DNA from: Arthrobacter stackebrandtii
GTDB lineage: Bacteria; Actinomycetota; Actinomycetes; Actinomycetales; Micrococcaceae
Assembly (NCBI RefSeq): GCF_017876675.1
Contig: NZ_JAGIOI010000001.1
Location: 558,001 to 622,000 of the forward strand
Length of the DNA stretch: 64,000 nucleotides
Direction: 5' to 3'
The translations under genes were made by a program, and so were the position numbers. The notes under the pieces were generated by a model that searched no databases, was not told the origin of the DNA, and saw only the letters and a list, made by a program, of their open reading frames with translations. This document shows, piece after piece, positions 26,122-34,786 of this stretch (position 1 is the stretch's first letter; every line of letters begins with the position of its first letter).

Positions 26122-27549
26122 ATGGATGAATCCACCCCGCCCGCCGGCACCGGGCACGCAGGCACAGCCCCTCCCCCGGCCGCCACGCCGCCGCTGCGCC
26201 GCCTGGGTGCAGCCTTCATGGGCATGGCTGTGCGGCGCCTGGGGAACACCAAGGTTGAGGACGTGGCCCTGGCCGTTGGCTATTTCCTGTTGTTCTGGCT
26301 GCTCGACGCCGTCAACTTCGCAGCATTCGGCAACCTCAAGGTGGAGGCCCTGGCATCGGCCTGGCCGGCCATTGCCCTGCTTGGCTGCGTCGGCGTCGTG
26401 TTCCGCCGCACCGCACCCGCGGCCATGGCGTGGATGTGCGGGCTGGCGGCCGTCGGGCTGCTCCTGGCCGGGCACGCCGGGTGCTTCGTCCTCATGTTTG
26501 AGTTCTTCTTTTCGCTGGTGTTGTTCGGCTCGCCCAGGGCCGCCGCGCTGGCCTCCCGCGCAGCCTGGGTGGTGACAGCCGTGCTGGTTGTTGCCGCCTT
26601 TGCCTCCTTCAGGGATGCCGGCCTCACAGTGGTTGCCGGGCTGCTGGGCGTCATCACCTTCCTGACCCCCGTCGAATGGGCCGGCAACCTGCGCAAGGCC
26701 ATCCTGCTTGCCGAGAGTGAATCCGCCCGCGCCGACGCCGTCCACGAAGCTGCCGCGCAGCGCCTCCTCGCCGAGCGCAACGCCCACGACCTCTCCCTGG
26801 AACAAGAACGCCAGCACATGGCCCGCGAGCTCCACGACGTCATCTCCGCCCGGCTCTCCGCCATCGCGCTGCAGTCCGGCGCGGCCCTCCACGCGGCGAA
26901 GGCTGCCCCGGCCGGTTCACCCGGGACCGCGCTGCTGCGCCAGATCCGGCAAGAGAGCGTTGCCGGGCTCGAAGAGCTGAACGCCATGATCCGCCTCCTG
27001 CATTCGGGTGCGGCATCGGAGGCCCCGGGCCGCATTGCGGAGCTGGAGCCGCTCGTGGGGCGGCACCGGAGCGCCGGTCTGGAGCTCAGTTTTTCCAATG
27101 GGATGCCCGACGGCGGCCGCCACCTGCCGCTGCCCGTCCAGACCACGGTGTACCGGGTCGCCGCCGAGTCCCTGGCGAACGCGGCCAGGCACGCACCCGG
27201 CCAGCCGGTGGCCGTCTCCCTTGCTGCGGTCAGGAAGGATGAGGCGGGGACACCGCAGCAGCAGCCGGCCACGCCGGCACAATCCCAGGACAGGACGCCG
27301 TCCCCGCCGCCTGCCATGGAACTCGTCTTGACTGTTTCCAGCGAGCTTCCCGCCCACCAGCCCGCGGCATCCCCGGGAACAGGCACCGGCATTCCCAGCA
27401 TGCAGTTCCGCGCCGCCCACGCCGGCGGCACCCTCACTGCCGGCCCCGAAAGCGGGCAGTGGAAGGTGCTCCTGCGGCTGCCGCTTCCCGGCCCCGCACC
27501 ACAAGCACCCGCAGGCACCGTGAACACCAACGAAGGACTCCACGCATGA
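26122..27549 (+). CDS. NarL-type sensor histidine kinase
   Basis: The start at 26122 (GGGGG just upstream) gives 475 residues; an ORF to 25996 exists but its extra residues are not protein-like. After a Pro/Ala-rich N-terminus come about five membrane spans (residues 45-190). A helical linker, then the HisKA_3 phosphoacceptor block MARELHDVISARLSAIALQSG, follows. The ATPase domain shows VAAESLANAARHAPG (N box) and GTGIPSMQFRAAHAGG. An Ala/Pro/Gln-rich insert of about 50 residues splits the ATPase domain. It overlaps its response regulator by four bases and the signal is unknown. Confidence 0.88.
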   Translation: MDESTPPAGTGHAGTAPPPAATPPLRRLGAAFMGMAVRRLGNTKVEDVALAVGYFLLFWLLDAVNFAAFGNLKVEALASAWPAIALLGCVGVVFRRTAPAAMAWMCGLAAVGLLLAGHAGCFVLMFEFFFSLVLFGSPRAAALASRAAWVVTAVLVVAAFASFRDAGLTVVAGLLGVITFLTPVEWAGNLRKAILLAESESARADAVHEAAAQRLLAERNAHDLSLEQERQHMARELHDVISARLSAIALQSGAALHAAKAAPAGSPGTALLRQIRQESVAGLEELNAMIRLLHSGAASEAPGRIAELEPLVGRHRSAGLELSFSNGMPDGGRHLPLPVQTTVYRVAAESLANAARHAPGQPVAVSLAAVRKDEAGTPQQQPATPAQSQDRTPSPPPAMELVLTVSSELPAHQPAASPGTGTGIPSMQFRAAHAGGTLTAGPESGQWKVLLRLPLPGPAPQAPAGTVNTNEGLHA

Positions 27550-28232
27550 ACACGCCCGACACCCGAATTGAGGCGCCGGAACCCCCACCGGCACCGATCA
27601 CCGTGCTGATTGCCGACGACCACGCCGCCATCCGGCTCGGCATGCGCATGGTGGTGGACACCGCACCGGACATGGAGGTGGTGGGCGAGGCAGGTGACGG
27701 GGCAACCGCCGTCGGCATGGCGCGGACGTTGCGGCCCGACGTCGTTCTGATGGACTTGCGCATGCCGGTCCTTGACGGGGTGGGCGCCACGGAGGCGATC
27801 CGCGCCGAGGGCCTGGCCAGGGTGCTGGTGCTGACCACCTTCGACCATGACTCGTACCTGTATGGCGCGCTGCGGGCCGGTGCCGACGGCTTCCTGCTCA
27901 AGAGCGCCGAACCGGAGGCGATCACCCAGGCGCTGCGGCGCGTCCACCGGGGCGAGCAGGTCATTGCGCCGGAGGTCACGGCGCGGATCGTGGCCGCTGC
28001 GCTGGCCGGCGGGGGCGGTCCGGCCCCGGACGTCAGCGAACCGGCGGGGCTGGCGCAGCTCACGGAACGCGAGCGCGAAGTTTTCGACTGCCTCGGCGAC
28101 GGCCTCACGAACTATTCGATCGGCCGCCGCCTGGGCATTTCCGAGGCCACCGTGAAGACCCATGTCTCCCGGGTGCTGGGCAAACTCGGCCTCCAGTCAC
28201 GGGTTCAGGCGGCCCTGTACCGCCACGGCTGA
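27546..28232 (+). CDS. NarL/FixJ-type response regulator
   Basis: 228 residues, starting MNTPDTRIE at an ATGA overlap with the kinase stop. The receiver domain shows IADDHAAIRLGM (acidic pair), DVVLMDLRMPVLDG (phosphoacceptor Asp about residue 70), LTTFDHD and FLLKSAEP. After a linker comes a LuxR-type helix-turn-helix: LTEREREVFDCLGDGLTNYS and ISEATVKTHVSRVLGKLGL. It is the cognate partner of the kinase upstream. Targets are unknown; the SHOCT gene converging on it is one candidate. Confidence 0.93.
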   Translation: MNTPDTRIEAPEPPPAPITVLIADDHAAIRLGMRMVVDTAPDMEVVGEAGDGATAVGMARTLRPDVVLMDLRMPVLDGVGATEAIRAEGLARVLVLTTFDHDSYLYGALRAGADGFLLKSAEPEAITQALRRVHRGEQVIAPEVTARIVAAALAGGGGPAPDVSEPAGLAQLTEREREVFDCLGDGLTNYSIGRRLGISEATVKTHVSRVLGKLGLQSRVQAALYRHG

Positions 28233-28235
28233 GGG

Positions 28236-28517
28236 CTATTTCTGCCCGGACCTGAGCACCTCCAGGCGCTGGCGGTATTCGGTCTCATCGATCTCGCCGC
28301 GGGCGTAGCGCTCACGCAGCACCGATTCTGCGCCCTGTTCCTGGTGCCAGGCATGGTTTCGGCGCCAGCGGCGGGGCCCCAGGAAGATGAACAGCCCGAT
28401 CACCACGATCCAGAACAACGGGAACAGCAGGAACCAGGGGCCCGGCCACCCGTAGCCCCAGCCGTGCATCACGGCGGGGGCTGCGAGCGCGGCCTGGGAT
28501 GTGAGTGTTGCAAGCAT
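28236..28517 (-). CDS. Small membrane protein with C-terminal SHOCT domain
   Basis: 93 residues; the start has GGAGG nine bases upstream. An N-terminal hydrophobic stretch with a possible signal sequence, one strong membrane span (PWFLLFPLFWIVVIGLFIFL, about residues 27-46), a basic RRWRR patch, and a short C-terminal SHOCT motif (LRERYARGEIDETEYRQRLEVL). SHOCT regions are oligomerisation or interaction modules. The stop is three bases from the stop of the convergent response regulator. It lies between two two-component systems, suggesting but not proving a link. Confidence 0.8.
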   Translation of the reverse strand: MLATLTSQAALAAPAVMHGWGYGWPGPWFLLFPLFWIVVIGLFIFLGPRRWRRNHAWHQEQGAESVLRERYARGEIDETEYRQRLEVLRSGQK

Positions 28518-28668
28518 GGTGTGCCTCCAGGGGTTGTTGTCCGCCGTCATTCGGCGATGCTTCAACTCTTCCCCCGCACCTGCTCGACGGCGTCTGCCGC
28601 AGGGAGGCACTTTGGCCCGCCGCACTACTCCCGGCGGAGACGCCCCGGCGGCGGGGCGGCGCATGCGG

Positions 28669-29340
28669 CTACACGGCAGTTCCCCTGCCGGGCCTGACCA
28701 GCCCGGATTCATAGGCGGCCACCACCAGCTGAACCCTGTCCCGGGCGCCGAGCTTGGCCATGATCCGCGAAACATGCGTCTTGGCCGTCAGCGGCGTGAT
28801 GAACAGGCGCGCGACGATCTCGGCATAGTTCAGCCCTTCCCCCACAAGGGCCAGCACTTCGCGCCCCCGCCCCGTGATTGCCTCCAGCGGCGGGCCCGCA
28901 CCTGGTGCCGGTGCCAGCTCCGCCATGGCGGCCATGAGCCGCCGGGCCACCGACGGCGACAACAGCGCGTCGCCGTCCATGACGACCCGCACGGCGCGCA
29001 GCAGCTCCTCCGGCTCGGTGTCCTTGACGAGGAATCCGGCCGCCCCCACCCGGACCGCCTGCACTATGTATTCGTCGAGTTCAAACGTGGTCAGGATGAT
29101 GATGTGGGTCCCGGCCAGGTTGGGATCGGCCAGGATGCTGCGTGCGGCGTCCAGTCCATCGCCGTCGGGCATGCGAATGTCCATGAGGATGACATCCGGG
29201 CGGAGCCGGGCCGCCAGGCGGACGGTTTCACGCCCCGTGCCGGACTCCCCCACCACTTCCATGCCTGGCTCGGCGGAGAGCAGCGCACGGAAGCCGGCCC
29301 GGATGAGCGTCTGGTCGTCGGCTATGAGGATCCGGATCAT
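28669..29340 (-). CDS. NarL/FixJ-type response regulator (second system)
   Basis: 223 residues. Receiver: IADDQTLIRAGF, DVILMDIRMPDGDGLDAA (phosphoacceptor Asp about residue 53), LTTFELDEYIVQAV, FLVKDTEPEEL. C-terminal LuxR helix-turn-helix: ITGRGREVLALVGEGLNYAE and ITPLTAKTHVSRIMAKLGA; it opens GRGRE where TxRE is usual. It overlaps the stop of the upstream kinase gene by four bases, forming a standard pair. This family commonly controls membrane or export genes close by. Confidence 0.93.
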   Translation of the reverse strand: MIRILIADDQTLIRAGFRALLSAEPGMEVVGESGTGRETVRLAARLRPDVILMDIRMPDGDGLDAARSILADPNLAGTHIIILTTFELDEYIVQAVRVGAAGFLVKDTEPEELLRAVRVVMDGDALLSPSVARRLMAAMAELAPAPGAGPPLEAITGRGREVLALVGEGLNYAEIVARLFITPLTAKTHVSRIMAKLGARDRVQLVVAAYESGLVRPGRGTAV

Positions 29341-30554
29341 CGCGCCACGTCCGACGGCGGTTCGGCCTCTTCTGCGCCGCCGGTGCCATGCAGCGGCACC
29401 ACAACGGTGACGAGGGTTCCGGGGTGCCCGTCGGTGATGTCCACCGTTCCGCCGACTGCCGCCAGCCGCTCCCTCATGCCACGGCGCCCGTTCCCCTCGG
29501 GCGCACCCCGGACGCCACGGCCGTCGTCCCGGATGCTCACCCTGAGTTGTTGCCCTGCACCGGCAGCCTGTCCCGGGCCGGGGACTGCCGGGCGGGGTTC
29601 CCCCGGGACAGCCTGCAACTCCAGCCGCACCGCAACGCGTGAGGCCCCTGCATGCCTGACCACGTTCACCACCGCTTCCTGCACCACCTTGTACACCACA
29701 GCCTCCCCCGCGGGACCGAGCCTGTCGCGCACAAGTCCCGGACCGCCGTCGAACGTCAATTCCGCAGCCAGCCCGGCACCCCGGGCATCCTCCAGCAGCC
29801 GGGACAGCCCGTCCAGCGTCAGCCCGGGCTGCAGCGGCGCGTCGCGGCGCAGCACGCCGAGGAGTTCGCGCACCTGCTCCAGGGCGTCCTTGCTGCCGGA
29901 CTTGATGGCCTCGAGTGCGGGCTTGAGCTGTGCGGGATCGCGTTCGGCCAGGTGCAGTGCCACGGAGGCGCGGACGTTGATCATGGACAGGGAATGGGCC
30001 ACGACGTCGTGGATGTCTCGGGCCAGGGCGAGCCGGTACTCGTCCTCCGCCCGTTTCTTGGCCTCCTGCGCCTTGGCACGGCGTTCCGCAGCCCGCTCCC
30101 GGCGCAGGCGCAGCCCCTCGCCGAAGAACACGAGGATCACGAGCCAGCCGGAGACCGCCGCGGCACGGACGAAATCCGCTCCGCCGCCGTGCACGGCCGC
30201 CCAGATGAACAGTGCGGCCACCAGGGCCCCGGCCACGGACCAGGCATAGGCACGGCGCCGGGCAGCCGTGGTGAGAATGATCGCGAGCCCCATCGAAAGC
30301 GGCACCGGCCCCCAGGGGTAGCCGAGGGCAAGGTACCCGGCCGTGACCGCCAGCACCCCGCCCAGCATGGCCTCCGGTGCCCGGCGGTGCAGCAGGAGCA
30401 GGGCTGGACCGGCCAACAGCAGCACAACGCCGAACCAGTCCAGCGGGCGCGCCAAGGGCTGGCGCGAGGCTGCAAAGTGGGTGCCCACCAGCTGCATGGC
30501 GGCAGCGGCCAGTGCCAGCACCATTATTGGCCGGTCGCGGCGCACAGCATCCAT
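29337..30554 (-). CDS. NarL-type sensor histidine kinase (second system)
   Basis: The ATG at 30554 gives 405 residues; the ribosome-binding site is weak and an upstream start at 30587 is possible. The N-terminus has about five hydrophobic segments over 140 residues. The HisKA_3 block is LALARDIHDVVAHSLSMINVRAS with phosphoacceptor His. The ATPase domain shows VVQEAVVNVVRHAGASRV (N box) and DDGRGVRG followed by GRRGMRERLAAVGG. This is the DesK/NarX-like form widespread in actinobacteria. Ligand unknown. Confidence 0.9.
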   Translation of the reverse strand: MDAVRRDRPIMVLALAAAAMQLVGTHFAASRQPLARPLDWFGVVLLLAGPALLLLHRRAPEAMLGGVLAVTAGYLALGYPWGPVPLSMGLAIILTTAARRRAYAWSVAGALVAALFIWAAVHGGGADFVRAAAVSGWLVILVFFGEGLRLRRERAAERRAKAQEAKKRAEDEYRLALARDIHDVVAHSLSMINVRASVALHLAERDPAQLKPALEAIKSGSKDALEQVRELLGVLRRDAPLQPGLTLDGLSRLLEDARGAGLAAELTFDGGPGLVRDRLGPAGEAVVYKVVQEAVVNVVRHAGASRVAVRLELQAVPGEPRPAVPGPGQAAGAGQQLRVSIRDDGRGVRGAPEGNGRRGMRERLAAVGGTVDITDGHPGTLVTVVVPLHGTGGAEEAEPPSDVAR

Positions 30555-30707
30555 TGCTTGAGCGTAGCCCCGCCCGGCCCGGGGCACATCACCCCCGGCG
30601 CTGACGGGACGTACTCCGCCGGGAGTACGCCCGGCGGTGCCGCGGATCCTTGCCGCGCGGGCGGATCCGGCGCATCATGAACTTAGGCCCAGAGGAAGGC
30701 GGAGACC

Positions 30708-31781
30708 GTGTCCAGGTTCCAGAGCTCGTGCAGCATCGCCCCGCCGGACCTGTTGGCGTGGCTGGCGGTGGAGGGCAACCCCAAGCAGCGGGAGGCCGCC
30801 GTCAGGGCGCTGGCCACTTCCGCGGCCTTCCGTTCCCAGCGCGCCGTGGTGGGCCACCTCAGCCGCCGGCTCGACATCAACACCGGGGCCCTGATGGGTC
30901 CGGAACTCGCCTCGGGCAAGCGCCTGAGCGTCTACGACAACCAGAAACAGGGGCGGCCGTTCCTGCCCGGGGTCCTGGTCCGGGACTGGGGGCAGCCTCC
31001 TGTCAAGGATGAGGCCGTCAACCAGGCCTACGACGGCAGCAACGCCACCTACGAGTTCTACCGGGACGTGTTCCGGCGCGACTCCCTCGACGGCAAGGGC
31101 CTGGCGCTGGTGTCCTCGGTCCACTACGGGGTGGCCTTTGACAACGCGTTCTGGGACGGCAGCCAGATGGTCTATGGCGACGGCAGCGGCCGGATCTTCC
31201 AGGTAGGCGGGCTGACAAAGTCCGTGGACGTGATCGGCCACGAGCTCACCCACGGCGTCACCGAGTTCACCGCAGGGCTCGCCTACAGCAAGCAGTCCGG
31301 GGCATTGAACGAATCCTTTTCCGACGTGTTCGGCATCCTCGTCAAGCAGTACAGCCGGCACCAGACGGCGGCCGACTCGGACTGGCTGATTGGCGAAGGC
31401 ACCCTGGTTCCGTCGCTGGGCAAGGCGCTGCGGTCCATGATCAACCCGGGCACGGCCAACAGCGGCGACCGGCAGCCGGGAACCATGGCCGGCTATGTGG
31501 ACCTGCCGGACAACAACGACCCCCGCAACGACAACGGCGGCGTGCACATCAACTCAGGCATCCCCAACCATGCGTTCGCACTGGCCGCCACCGCCCTGGG
31601 CGGCAATGCCTGGGAGACGGCAGGCCACATCTGGTACACCGTGCTGACCACGCAGCTGGCTGCGAATGCGCAGTTTATCGATGCCGCCAACGCCACGGTG
31701 TCGACGGCCGGCAAACTGTATGACTCCACGGTCCAGGACGCCGTGCACAATGCCTGGCAGCAAGTGGGCGTGCTCCCATGA
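30708..31781 (+). CDS. Protealysin-like M4 metallopeptidase
   Basis: 357 residues from a GTG start with GGCGGAG upstream. No signal peptide is present. Near residue 11 lies APPDLLAWLA, matching the short protealysin-type propeptide with its PPxLL core. The catalytic zinc site is VIGHELTHGVTEF (HExxH) with the third ligand in GALNESFSDVFG. The active-site histidine region is HINSGIPNHAFALAA. M4 peptidases are usually secreted zymogens; this subgroup has a short pro-region and can act inside or outside the cell. The stop overlaps the start of the downstream inhibitor-like gene by four bases. Confidence 0.92.
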   Translation: MSRFQSSCSIAPPDLLAWLAVEGNPKQREAAVRALATSAAFRSQRAVVGHLSRRLDINTGALMGPELASGKRLSVYDNQKQGRPFLPGVLVRDWGQPPVKDEAVNQAYDGSNATYEFYRDVFRRDSLDGKGLALVSSVHYGVAFDNAFWDGSQMVYGDGSGRIFQVGGLTKSVDVIGHELTHGVTEFTAGLAYSKQSGALNESFSDVFGILVKQYSRHQTAADSDWLIGEGTLVPSLGKALRSMINPGTANSGDRQPGTMAGYVDLPDNNDPRNDNGGVHINSGIPNHAFALAATALGGNAWETAGHIWYTVLTTQLAANAQFIDAANATVSTAGKLYDSTVQDAVHNAWQQVGVLP

Positions 31782-32086
31782 GGGTGGTGATCATCCGCGG
31801 CGGCGGCATTGCCGGGCTCACCGCCCGAACCGAGCTGGATTCAGGTGCGCTTCCGAAGTCCGCCGCCAAGACCCTCGCCTGCGAGCTCGCCCGTGCCGAC
31901 CTGGATTCCGTGCCCGAGCCCGCAGGCACCCGCCGCCGGCCCGATGCCCAGCTCTACGAAATCTCCGTTGTCAGCCGCGAACGCTCCATCACGGCCCACT
32001 TCACGGATGAAAGCCTGACGGAGAACGTCCGGCTGTTCATGGCCTGGGTTGATTCCCGCCCGGAACGCGTGGAATCGGTCGAATAG
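31778..32086 (+). CDS. Emfourin-like inhibitor of the adjacent M4 protease
   Basis: 102-residue soluble protein starting MRVVIIRGGGIAGLTARTEL. The opening (xxRxGGxAGxxxxxxLD) and length fit emfourin, the protealysin inhibitor first described in Serratia proteamaculans, encoded directly after the protease. The centre carries a conserved-looking DAQLYEISVVSRERSITAHF and the C-terminus LFMAWVDSRPE. A 4-bp ATGA overlap implies coupled synthesis of protease and inhibitor. Assignment rests on similarity I recognise plus gene order, so it is likely but not certain. Confidence 0.75.
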   Translation: MRVVIIRGGGIAGLTARTELDSGALPKSAAKTLACELARADLDSVPEPAGTRRRPDAQLYEISVVSRERSITAHFTDESLTENVRLFMAWVDSRPERVESVE

Positions 32087-32156
32087 CGGCCGCCGCGTGC
32101 TGCATGATTCGTTGGGACACCGTTTGCGGGTGAAACCGCCTTGAAGCCGCCGGCAG

Positions 32157-32245
32157 CCACCACGCCTGCGCACGGTTTTTCTTCAACCACGCGCAGCTCT
32201 TGGAGTTGCGCATGGTTACGGATTAACCGTGCGCGGGCGTGGTGG
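32157..32245. repeat. Nested double inverted repeat between convergent genes
   Basis: The outer arms 32157-32177 and 32225-32245 pair at 20 of 21 positions (CCACCACGCC...GCACGGTT). Inside them a second pair (AACCACGCGCAGCT / AGTTGCGCATGGTT, about 32185-32217) pairs at 12 of 14 with two G-T wobbles. The whole could fold as a long arm ending in a second hairpin. It lies in the 315-bp gap between the emfourin gene and folD, which otherwise holds only the folD terminator. No T-run follows on either strand. Confidence 0.65.
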
Positions 32246-32298
32246 ACGGTGGAGTCCGAAAGCCCCACGGGCGCCGGCACCAAACCTGGGCAAAGCAA

Positions 32299-32343
32299 AA
32301 GGCGGGCGACGCGCGGAACTCAGGTTCCGGCGTCGTCCGCCTT
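32299..32343 (-). terminator. Rho-independent terminator of glyA-folD
   Basis: AAGGCGGGCGACGC...GGAAC and GTTCC...GCGTCGTCCGCCTT form a near-perfect stem of about 20 bp with a four-base loop; read leftward it runs into TTTTGCTTTG. It lies about 60 bp after the folD stop. Confidence 0.85.
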
Positions 32344-32401
32344 CTGCATGGGAGTGGGAGGAACTGGGCCCTCCCCACGCCCGGGGTGAACGCTAGGCGC
32401 G

Positions 32402-33274
32402 CTAGGCGCGCTCGGCGGCCTCAACCACGTTGGCCAGCAGCATGGCCCGGGTCATGGGACCCACGCCGCCCGGGTTCGGGGAAATCCAGCTGGCAACTTC
32501 TGCCGCCGCGGGTTCCACGTCCCCGGTGACCACGGCCTTGCCGTTGCCGTCGTCCACGCGGCTCACGCCAACGTCCAGGACAACCGCGCCGGGCTTGAGG
32601 TCGGCGGCCTTGATCATGTGCGGCACGCCGGCTGCGGCAACCACCACGTCGGCGTCGCGCAGTTCGGCGGCGAGATCCTTCGTGCCGGTGTGCGCCAGGA
32701 CCACCGTGGCATTGATGTCGCGGCGGGTCAGCAGCAGGCCCATGGGCCGGCCGATCGTGACGCCGCGGCCAACAACCAGGACCCGCTTGCCGTCCAGCGT
32801 GATGCCGTGGCGTTCCAGCAGCACAATGCAGCCCTTGGGCGTGCAGGGCAGCGGGGAAACCATGGGGCGGTTCACGTTGGCGACCAGGCGCCCCAAGTTC
32901 ATGGGGTGCAGGCCGTCGGCGTCCTTGGCCGGGTCCATGGCTTCAAGCACCACGTCCTGGTCAATGTGCTTCGGCAGGGGAAGCTGCACGATGTAGCCGG
33001 TGCATTCCGGGTCCTCATTGAGCTGGCGGACGGCGGCCAGGACTTCATCCTGGGTGGCAGTCTCGGGCAGGTCGATGCGGATGGACTTGATGCCGACTTC
33101 GGCACAGTCCTTGTGCTTTCCGCCCACGTACCACTGCGAGCCCGGATCCGAGCCGACGAGAATGGTGCCCAGGCCCGGGGTGACCCCGCGGGCGGCGAGG
33201 GCCGCGACGCGTTCGGTCAGCTCGGATTTGATGGCAGCGGCTGTGGCCTTGCCGTCAAGGATTTGCGCGGTCAT
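32402..33274 (-). CDS. folD: Bifunctional methylenetetrahydrofolate dehydrogenase/cyclohydrolase
   Basis: 290 residues. Converts 5,10-methylene-THF to 10-formyl-THF via methenyl-THF, supplying purine synthesis. Motifs: [22 protein letters not shown] (catalytic Tyr/Lys region), [23 protein letters not shown] and [16 protein letters not shown] (NADP-binding). [13 protein letters not shown] closes the fold. The chosen ATG lies five bases after the glyA stop; an ATG at 33286 overlapping glyA is an alternative. Cotranscribed with glyA and so under the ZTP riboswitch. The final codons contain a short tandem (CGCTAGG). Confidence 0.95.
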   Translation of the reverse strand: MTAQILDGKATAAAIKSELTERVAALAARGVTPGLGTILVGSDPGSQWYVGGKHKDCAEVGIKSIRIDLPETATQDEVLAAVRQLNEDPECTGYIVQLPLPKHIDQDVVLEAMDPAKDADGLHPMNLGRLVANVNRPMVSPLPCTPKGCIVLLERHGITLDGKRVLVVGRGVTIGRPMGLLLTRRDINATVVLAHTGTKDLAAELRDADVVVAAAGVPHMIKAADLKPGAVVLDVGVSRVDDGNGKAVVTGDVEPAAAEVASWISPNPGGVGPMTRAMLLANVVEAAERA

Positions 33275-33279
33275 GCTTT

Positions 33280-34566
33280 TTACCATTCTTCCTGGCCGGG
33301 GTACAGCGGGAAGTCTGCGGTCAGTGCCTTGACACGGGCGCCCAGGGCGGCAATGTCGGCACCGCCCTTCAGTGCTGCTGCGATGATCTCGCCAACCTCG
33401 GTGAACTCCTTGGCGCCGAAGCCGCGGGTGGCCAATGCCGGGGTGCCGATGCGCAGGCCGGAGGTGACCATCGGGGGGCGGGGGTCGAACGGGACGGCGT
33501 TGCGGTTGACGGTGATGCCGACGCTGTGCAGGAGGTCCTCGGCCTGCTGGCCGTCCAGGACGGAGTTGCGCAGGTCAACGAGCACCAGGTGCACGTCGGT
33601 GCCGCCGGTCAGCACGGACACGCCGGCTGCTGCAACGTCGGGTGCATTCAGGCGCTCGGCAATGATCTTGGCACCTTCCAGGACGCGCTGCTGGCGCTCC
33701 TTGAATTCCTCGCCTGCGGCAATCTTGAACGCCACTGCCTTGCCTGCAATGACGTGCATGAGCGGGCCGCCCTGCTGTCCCGGGAACACGGCGGAGTTGA
33801 GCTTCTTGGCCCACTCCTGCTTGGCCAGGATCACGCCGGAGCGCGGGCCGGAGAGGGTCTTGTGCACGGTGGAGGTGACGACGTCGGAGTACGGCACCGG
33901 GTTCGGGTGCAGGCCTGCTGCGACGAGTCCGGCGAAGTGGGCCATGTCGGTCCAGAGCAGTGCGCCAACTTCGTCGGCGATGGAGCGGAATGCTGCGAAG
34001 TCCAGCTGGCGCGGGTAGGCGGACCAGCCGGCGATGAGGACCTGGGGCTTCTCGGCAATGGCCTGCTCGCGCAGCTTGTCCATGTCGATGCGGAAGTTGT
34101 CTTCCTCAACCTGGTAGGCGGCGACGTCGTACAGCTTGCCGGAGAAGTTCAGCTTCATGCCGTGGGTCAGGTGGCCGCCGTGGGCCAGGGACAGGCCCAT
34201 GATCTTGTCGCCGGGCTTGATCATTGCGGCGAGGGCCGCAGCGTTTGCCTGGGCGCCGGAGTGCGGCTGGACGTTGGCGTACTCGGCGCCGAAGAGGGAC
34301 TTCACGCGCTCGATGGCCAGGTTCTCGGCCACATCAACGGCCTCGCAGCCGCCGTAGTAGCGGCGGCCCGGGTAGCCCTCGGCGTACTTGTTGGTCAGGA
34401 CGGAGCCCTGGGCCTGGAGCACTGCGCGGGGGGCGAAGTTTTCGGAGGCGATCATTTCCAGCGTGTCGCGCTGGCGGGCAAGCTCGTCCTTCAGGACGGC
34501 TGCAATTTCCGGGTCAAGCTCGGAAAGCGGGGCGTTGGTGACGGACTGTGTGGGGGAAAAAGACAC
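33280..34566 (-). CDS. glyA: Serine hydroxymethyltransferase
   Basis: Interconverts serine and glycine with transfer of the hydroxymethyl carbon to THF, using PLP. The GTG at 34566 (MSFSPTQ) has AGGAG six bases upstream, favoured over a longer reading. 428 residues. Landmarks: [57 protein letters not shown]-type substrate loop and [13 protein letters not shown] with the PLP lysine. The leader contains a ZTP riboswitch about 85-170 bp upstream, linking expression to 10-formyl-THF status. Confidence 0.97.
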   Translation of the reverse strand: MSFSPTQSVTNAPLSELDPEIAAVLKDELARQRDTLEMIASENFAPRAVLQAQGSVLTNKYAEGYPGRRYYGGCEAVDVAENLAIERVKSLFGAEYANVQPHSGAQANAAALAAMIKPGDKIMGLSLAHGGHLTHGMKLNFSGKLYDVAAYQVEEDNFRIDMDKLREQAIAEKPQVLIAGWSAYPRQLDFAAFRSIADEVGALLWTDMAHFAGLVAAGLHPNPVPYSDVVTSTVHKTLSGPRSGVILAKQEWAKKLNSAVFPGQQGGPLMHVIAGKAVAFKIAAGEEFKERQQRVLEGAKIIAERLNAPDVAAAGVSVLTGGTDVHLVLVDLRNSVLDGQQAEDLLHSVGITVNRNAVPFDPRPPMVTSGLRIGTPALATRGFGAKEFTEVGEIIAAALKGGADIAALGARVKALTADFPLYPGQEEW

Positions 34567-34649
34567 TGCTGACTCCTGGGTGGACTGCACGAAAAAACTC
34601 TTCTAGGAAAGATTATCGCCAAACACGTAAGTGTTGGCTTTTCGTGACC

Positions 34650-34738
34650 TTTGCGTCCCAGGCGTACGATCGCTTTGGTCTTTGTTCGTGCTGCTCCCCG
34701 GTGGTGTCCCACCTCATCGCCAGTCGCAACCCCTCCAT
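34650..34738 (-). promoter_or_regulatory. ZTP riboswitch (pfl motif) in the glyA-folD leader
   Basis: Read leftward, the three conserved aptamer blocks are in order: GGGGTTGCGACTGGCG (about 34733-34718), CCACCGGGGAGC (34704-34693) and CGCCTGGG (34664-34657), with GAGGTGGGACACCACC closing one stem. These are the hallmark sequences of the ZTP/ZMP aptamer, which typically controls glyA, folD and purine genes. After the aptamer a small hairpin (GCCAACAC...GTGTTTGGC, 34638-34618) precedes the start region. I see no clear terminator, so control may be translational. Confidence 0.88.
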
Positions 34739-34786
34739 AGTAATACAGTGGCGCAATTGGACGGTAACGTTGATGGGGTGACTGAC

